A stretch of DNA of 64,000 nucleotides from Chloroflexota bacterium (lineage in GTDB: Bacteria > Chloroflexota > Anaerolineae > Anaerolineales > Villigracilaceae), in NCBI GenBank assembly GCA_016234485.1, contig JACRBL010000004.1, forward strand, positions 1-64,000, in the 5' to 3' direction. Positions 60,692-64,000 of the stretch are shown here, one piece after another (the first letter of the stretch is position 1; every line of letters begins with the position of its first letter). The notes beneath the pieces are model-generated. The model saw only the letters and a program-made list of their open reading frames with translations. It was not told the origin of the DNA and ran no database searches. Both the position numbers and the translations under genes were made by a program.

Positions 60692-61729
60692 ATGTTTAAC
60701 AAGAAAATGCTCGTTCTAGTCGGTCTGCTCGTACTGACTGCGTTTGCCATGACCGCTTGCGCCGGCCCCGTCGGCCCTGCCGGCCCCGAAGGTCCTCAAG
60801 GCCCTGCCGGCCCGCAAGGTGAGCCCGGCCAGATGCCCGCTGTCACCGATTTGTCCTGCGCCGAATGCCACAACGACACAGGCACGATCGCCGTCAAACG
60901 CGCTGGATGGGAAATTTCCAAGCACGGTAGCGGCATCGCCATGATCGAAGAGTACAATCGCAACTCCTGCACGTTCTGCCACTCCGGCAATTCGTTCCGT
61001 GCCGCTGTTGCCGCTGGCCAGAACTTCAGCCAGGTTGAAAACGGCGCGACCGAACCCGGCCGCCAAGATTGCTACACCTGCCACCAGATCCACACCACCT
61101 ACACTGGTGAAGACTGGGCTCTTCGCACCACCGATGCTGTGACCATGGTCGTCAACGGCGCCACTTTCGATGGTGGCTTGGGCAACCTGTGCGTGAACTG
61201 CCATCAGGCCCGCCGCTACATGGCGAACTTCGTTGACAAGACCGATCCCACCAAGTATGCCGCCAACGTCCGCTTCAACACCCACCTTAGCCCGCAGGCT
61301 GACAGCCTCATGGGCACCGTTGATGTTGCCGCCGTACTCGGCATTGAAGGCAAACCCGGCGCGCACTACAACATGGTTGAGAACACCTGCGTGGGCTGCC
61401 ACTTCGGTGACGGCAAGAACCACTCCTTCAAACCGCAGCTTTCCACCTGCGTGGCGTGCCATGCTGATGCCACCAACTATGATGTGAATGGCTTCCGAAC
61501 CGCCTTCGAAGAGAAGTTCCTGAAACTCGAAGAGGCTTTGGTAGCCAAGGGCATGCTCATCCATAACGAGGATGGCACCTTCTCCTCGGTTCCTGGCACT
61601 TACGACGCACAGGCCGCCGCCGCTCTGTTCGCCTGGGGCTACATTGAAGAAGATGCAAGCATGGGTATTCACAACCCCAATTACTTCAATGCCCTGATTG
61701 ACGCCGCTCTTGCCGCGATCGGTGAGTAA
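60692..61729 (+). CDS. Hexahaem c-type cytochrome lipoprotein with collagen-like linker
   Basis: A 345-residue protein. Lipoprotein signal ending FAMTACAG (Cys about 22), then Gly-x-Pro repeats (GPVGPAGPEGPQGPAGPQGE), then six CXXCH sites: CAECH, CTFCH, CYTCH, CVNCH, CVGCH and CVACH. The final ~80 residues lack haems and are helical. It would sit outside the membrane on a stiff collagen-like stalk and pass electrons. It is followed by a membrane cytochrome and has its own terminator between. The haem order resembles cytochromes of the multihaem c552 type, but no catalytic residue is evident. Confidence 0.88.
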   Translation: MFNKKMLVLVGLLVLTAFAMTACAGPVGPAGPEGPQGPAGPQGEPGQMPAVTDLSCAECHNDTGTIAVKRAGWEISKHGSGIAMIEEYNRNSCTFCHSGNSFRAAVAAGQNFSQVENGATEPGRQDCYTCHQIHTTYTGEDWALRTTDAVTMVVNGATFDGGLGNLCVNCHQARRYMANFVDKTDPTKYAANVRFNTHLSPQADSLMGTVDVAAVLGIEGKPGAHYNMVENTCVGCHFGDGKNHSFKPQLSTCVACHADATNYDVNGFRTAFEEKFLKLEEALVAKGMLIHNEDGTFSSVPGTYDAQAAAALFAWGYIEEDASMGIHNPNYFNALIDAALAAIGE

Positions 61730-61758
61730 TTCTGCCCCCGAAGGCAAGTAACAAAAAA

Positions 61759-61790
61759 ACAGGGCTGTCGCAAGGCAGCCCTGTCTCGTA
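61759..61790 (+). terminator. Hairpin between the two cytochrome genes
   Basis: ACAGGGCTG / CAGCCCTGT with an 8-nt loop, preceded by A-run and followed by CTCGTATTT; a moderate stop allowing some read-through. Confidence 0.7.
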
Positions 61791-61877
61791 TTTATAAAGT
61801 ACAATTTCTACGCATAAAAAAACAAACGGCAACGCCAAAGATTTATCGAGAAACGCCGCCAATTGAGGAGTTACAGA

Positions 61878-63563
61878 ATGACCATTAAAGATTCTATCCG
61901 AAAGTTTTTCTTCCCTCCGCCTGGTTCGCCGCGCTGGAAGATCATCCTTCCGCTCGTTACTCTGGGAGTCGTTATCCTGCTGGCCTTGATGGGCGGAACC
62001 TACGGCTGGGAATACTCCAATTCCCCTGAATTTTGCGGCGGGGCCTGCCATACCATGCCGCCACAAGACGCGGTCTATGTGGAATCGCCGCACGCCAACG
62101 TCACCTGCGAGGAATGTCATATCGGGCGCACATCCTTCGTCAATCAGGTGGCTCGCAAGTCGCAAGGACTCAAGGAACTTTATTATCAGACCTTCAATCT
62201 TTACGAACTGCCCATCCGCGCCCAGGCTTTGCGCCCCGCGGTGGATACCTGCGAAAAGTGCCATCGTCCCGAAACCTTTTCAGACGACAGCCTGCGGACG
62301 ATCCATCATTATGGAACCGACGTTGAGAACCAGCATACCGCCACCTACCTTGTTATGAAAACGGGCGGAGGCACAAAGCGCGAAGGGCTGGGATTCGGAA
62401 TCCACTGGCACATTGAAAACCCCGTCTACTATTACGCGACGGACGAACTCAGCCAGGAAATTCCGTACGTACGCGTGATGAACGAGGACGGGACATTCAC
62501 CGAATACGTAGACGTGGAATCCGACTTCGACAAGTCCACGCTGGACGAGAGCCTGCTCAAGCCCATGGACTGTATCACCTGCCACAACCGCGTCACCCAC
62601 GACTTTCAGCCGCCCTCCGTTTCGATAGATGAATCCATGGCCCGCGGGCTGATCAGCCCAGCCATCCCCGAAATCCGCAAGCGCGCCGCCAGCGTCCTTG
62701 AAACCGTCTATCCCGGCCGCGAGGAGGCCTTCCAGGCGATAGAAGCGATCGTCGGCGATTATTATCGCGGGACTGATTATTACAACGGGCATGAAACCGA
62801 AGTGGAAGCCGCCATCCAAGAGATCAAAGACATCTACGATCACACGGTTTTCCCTGAACAAAAAATAGACTGGACGACGCACCCCAACAATCTCGGCCAC
62901 ATCAACTCGCCGGGCTGTTTCCGCTGTCACGATGGCAAACATCTCAATGACCAGGATCAGGCCGTGCGCCTCGAATGTAATCTCTGTCACTCCATTCCCG
63001 TCGTTGCGGGCCGGCAGGATTTCACCGTCAATATCGAGATCAGCCGCGGACCCGAACCCGAATTACATCTCAACGCGAACTGGATCAGCCTGCACAACCA
63101 GGCCATTGATTCCACTTGCGCCAACTGCCACACCACCGCAGACGCTGGCGGGACGAGCAACACCTCGTTCTGCTCCAACTCGGCCTGTCACGGAAGCGTC
63201 TTCACCTTCGCGGGGTTCGACGCGCCCAAGTTGCGCGAAATTCTCCTATCGCAACTTCCTCCGCCGCCTCCATCCACCGAGTTGCCGCCCGCGCCCGCCG
63301 ACCCCACCTACGACAACTATATCGGTATGTTGTTCGCCGCGCGCTGTTCGGAATGTCACGGCGCGACCCCGTCCGCGGGGCTGGACTTCTCCACGTACGC
63401 GACCGCCATGAAGGGAAGCGAGAACGGAGCCGTCATCCTGGCGGGCGATAGCGCCAGCAGTCGCATCGTCATCGTGCAGAGCGGCGATCACTTTGCGCTC
63501 TTTTCCCCCGATGAGTTGGCCGCCCTAATCGCATGGATCGAGGCTGGCGCTCCAGAAAAATAG
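61878..63563 (+). CDS. Membrane-anchored multiheme cytochrome, NapC/NirT-type N-terminus
   Basis: A 561-residue protein with GAGGAG upstream of ATG 61878. One membrane helix (about 22-41) is followed by SNSPEFCGGACHTMPPQD, the NapC/NirT/NrfH pattern but with C-x3-CH, then CEECH, CEKCH, CITCH, CFRCH, CNLCH, CANCH, CSNSACH (C-x4-CH) and CSECH: nine haem sites, two of them atypical. A cytochrome-c-like end (CSECHGATPSAGLDFSTYAT) resembles planctomycete-type domains. It could take electrons from menaquinol and hand them to the hexahaem lipoprotein. Terminal acceptor unknown. Confidence 0.88.
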   Translation: MTIKDSIRKFFFPPPGSPRWKIILPLVTLGVVILLALMGGTYGWEYSNSPEFCGGACHTMPPQDAVYVESPHANVTCEECHIGRTSFVNQVARKSQGLKELYYQTFNLYELPIRAQALRPAVDTCEKCHRPETFSDDSLRTIHHYGTDVENQHTATYLVMKTGGGTKREGLGFGIHWHIENPVYYYATDELSQEIPYVRVMNEDGTFTEYVDVESDFDKSTLDESLLKPMDCITCHNRVTHDFQPPSVSIDESMARGLISPAIPEIRKRAASVLETVYPGREEAFQAIEAIVGDYYRGTDYYNGHETEVEAAIQEIKDIYDHTVFPEQKIDWTTHPNNLGHINSPGCFRCHDGKHLNDQDQAVRLECNLCHSIPVVAGRQDFTVNIEISRGPEPELHLNANWISLHNQAIDSTCANCHTTADAGGTSNTSFCSNSACHGSVFTFAGFDAPKLREILLSQLPPPPPSTELPPAPADPTYDNYIGMLFAARCSECHGATPSAGLDFSTYATAMKGSENGAVILAGDSASSRIVIVQSGDHFALFSPDELAALIAWIEAGAPEK

Positions 63564-63575
63564 ATCGAAGCAAGC

Positions 63576-63607
63576 AAAACGGCGGACGAAATGTCCGCCG
63601 TTTTTTT
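63576..63607 (+). terminator. Terminator of the cytochrome operon
   Basis: AAAACGGCGGAC / GTCCGCCGTTTT with GAAAT loop and a T-run; also overlaps the stop of the convergent gene. Confidence 0.88.
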
Positions 63608-64000
63608 ATTCCTGCGTCTCGTGATGCGCCGTCAGGCCGCGTTCTAATTCCGAAAAATCTGCCAGCATGATCAGCGCGTTGACCACCGTATTGCCTGGGT
63701 TGCGCCATCTGTGACGGAGGCGCGCCGCGAAGATCAGGCTATCTCCAGGTTCCAACAAGAAAGTTTGTTTTTCAACCTGATATTCCAGCGTGCCGCGCAG
63801 ACAGAAGACAAACTCGTGTCCTGTATGCACCATGGAATGGGGGCCGCTTCCACCGCCGTTTTCCAGTGTGAGAATGAACGGCTCCATACGGCCAATAAAG
63901 TGCGAGCCGCCCAAATCCTCCCACATGCCGCGCTGAAACGAAACACGCGGACGCTCCGAAGCCTTCATAAAAACGACCGGTTGCCTTTCGAGTGGTTCGC
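63606..64000 (-). CDS. Cupin-containing transcriptional regulator, C-terminal part (5' end outside window)
   Basis: Visible are about 131 residues. The frame stays open beyond ATG 63968 to the window edge (EPLERQPVVFMKASERPRVS), the usual linker of XRE-HTH/cupin regulators, so the start probably lies outside. The cupin has GGGSGPHSMVHTGHEFVFCL (metal His/His/Glu site) and LLEPGDSLIFAARLRHRWRN. Ligand unknown. If ATG 63968 were the true start, it would be a lone cupin of 120 residues. Confidence 0.72.
   Translation of the reverse strand, partial: EPLERQPVVFMKASERPRVSFQRGMWEDLGGSHFIGRMEPFILTLENGGGSGPHSMVHTGHEFVFCLRGTLEYQVEKQTFLLEPGDSLIFAARLRHRWRNPGNTVVNALIMLADFSELERGLTAHHETQE

Noticed and set aside
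60716-61804. 362-codon open frame on the minus strand over the hexahaem gene
   Set aside because: Antisense shadow; no ribosome site, and the plus strand encodes six CXXCH sites.

Overview
The window looks like a chromosomal segment of an Anaerolineae-like member of the Chloroflexota. This is inference from gene content: a complete set of F420 side-chain genes beside F420-dependent enzymes, two menaquinone genes, a multiheme cytochrome pair, and many dispersed palindromes of the kind seen in these genomes. No rRNA, tRNA, CRISPR array, transposase, integrase or plasmid gene was recognised. Nearly all coding space is on long ORFs with AGGAG-type ribosome sites; a few genes appear leaderless.

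Positions 1-12133 are a plus-strand stress and envelope block: a YtxH protein, tiny membrane proteins, two AI-2E/PerM-like permeases and a BrkB protein in an overlapping run, an EF-hand lipoprotein, a CBS protein, an HU-like protein, a lipoprotein/cytosolic pair, methylglyoxal synthase, an RNase II-type protein and a rhomboid protease. Next come a perfect 40-bp palindrome and two tandem secreted paralogues (12643-14334 and 14594-16270) that share promoter sequence and terminator hairpin. Positions 16387-19480 are minus-strand: a membrane gene broken by two frameshifts, a DinB protein, a pteridine-reductase-like SDR and a proline dehydrogenase. Then follow a class A beta-lactamase-like secreted protein, a coiled-coil zinc-ribbon protein, a membrane-anchored NACHT/HEAT ATPase and an SAH deaminase-like amidohydrolase.

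Positions 25983-32402 are the F420 locus: F420:NADPH reductase, CofE, a PPOX-fold F420 protein, an FbiB-C-like nitroreductase, two orphans, CofD, CofC and a luciferase-like F420 oxidoreductase. Three of these genes carry palindromic repeats translated in frame. A TetR regulator with a palindromic operator precedes an NMT1-type ABC transporter (33243-35869). MenA, UbiE/MenG, a thioesterase, an eight-helix membrane protein and a cupin follow.

Positions 39969-49580 hold a TIR / coiled-coil / membrane / formylglycine-generating-enzyme protein, MiaA, an acyl-CoA ligase, FtsH, exonuclease III, a single-domain response regulator, a DUF192 protein and a LysM-M23 endopeptidase. A lone cyclic-nucleotide-binding protein comes next. 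A liv-type amino-acid transporter (50415-56202) follows, with a strong hairpin between the binding protein and the membrane genes. The rest holds an FAD oxidoreductase, an MgtC protein, a D-2-hydroxyacid dehydrogenase, a SufR-like regulator with a MIP18-family Fe-S protein, and a six-haem collagen-linked lipoprotein next to a nine-site NapC/NirT-type cytochrome. The window closes inside a cupin-containing regulator.

The most unusual features are the in-frame palindromes (two families, each in a fixed reading phase in unrelated genes), the TIR-FGE receptor-like protein, the tandem secreted paralogues and the multiheme pair.
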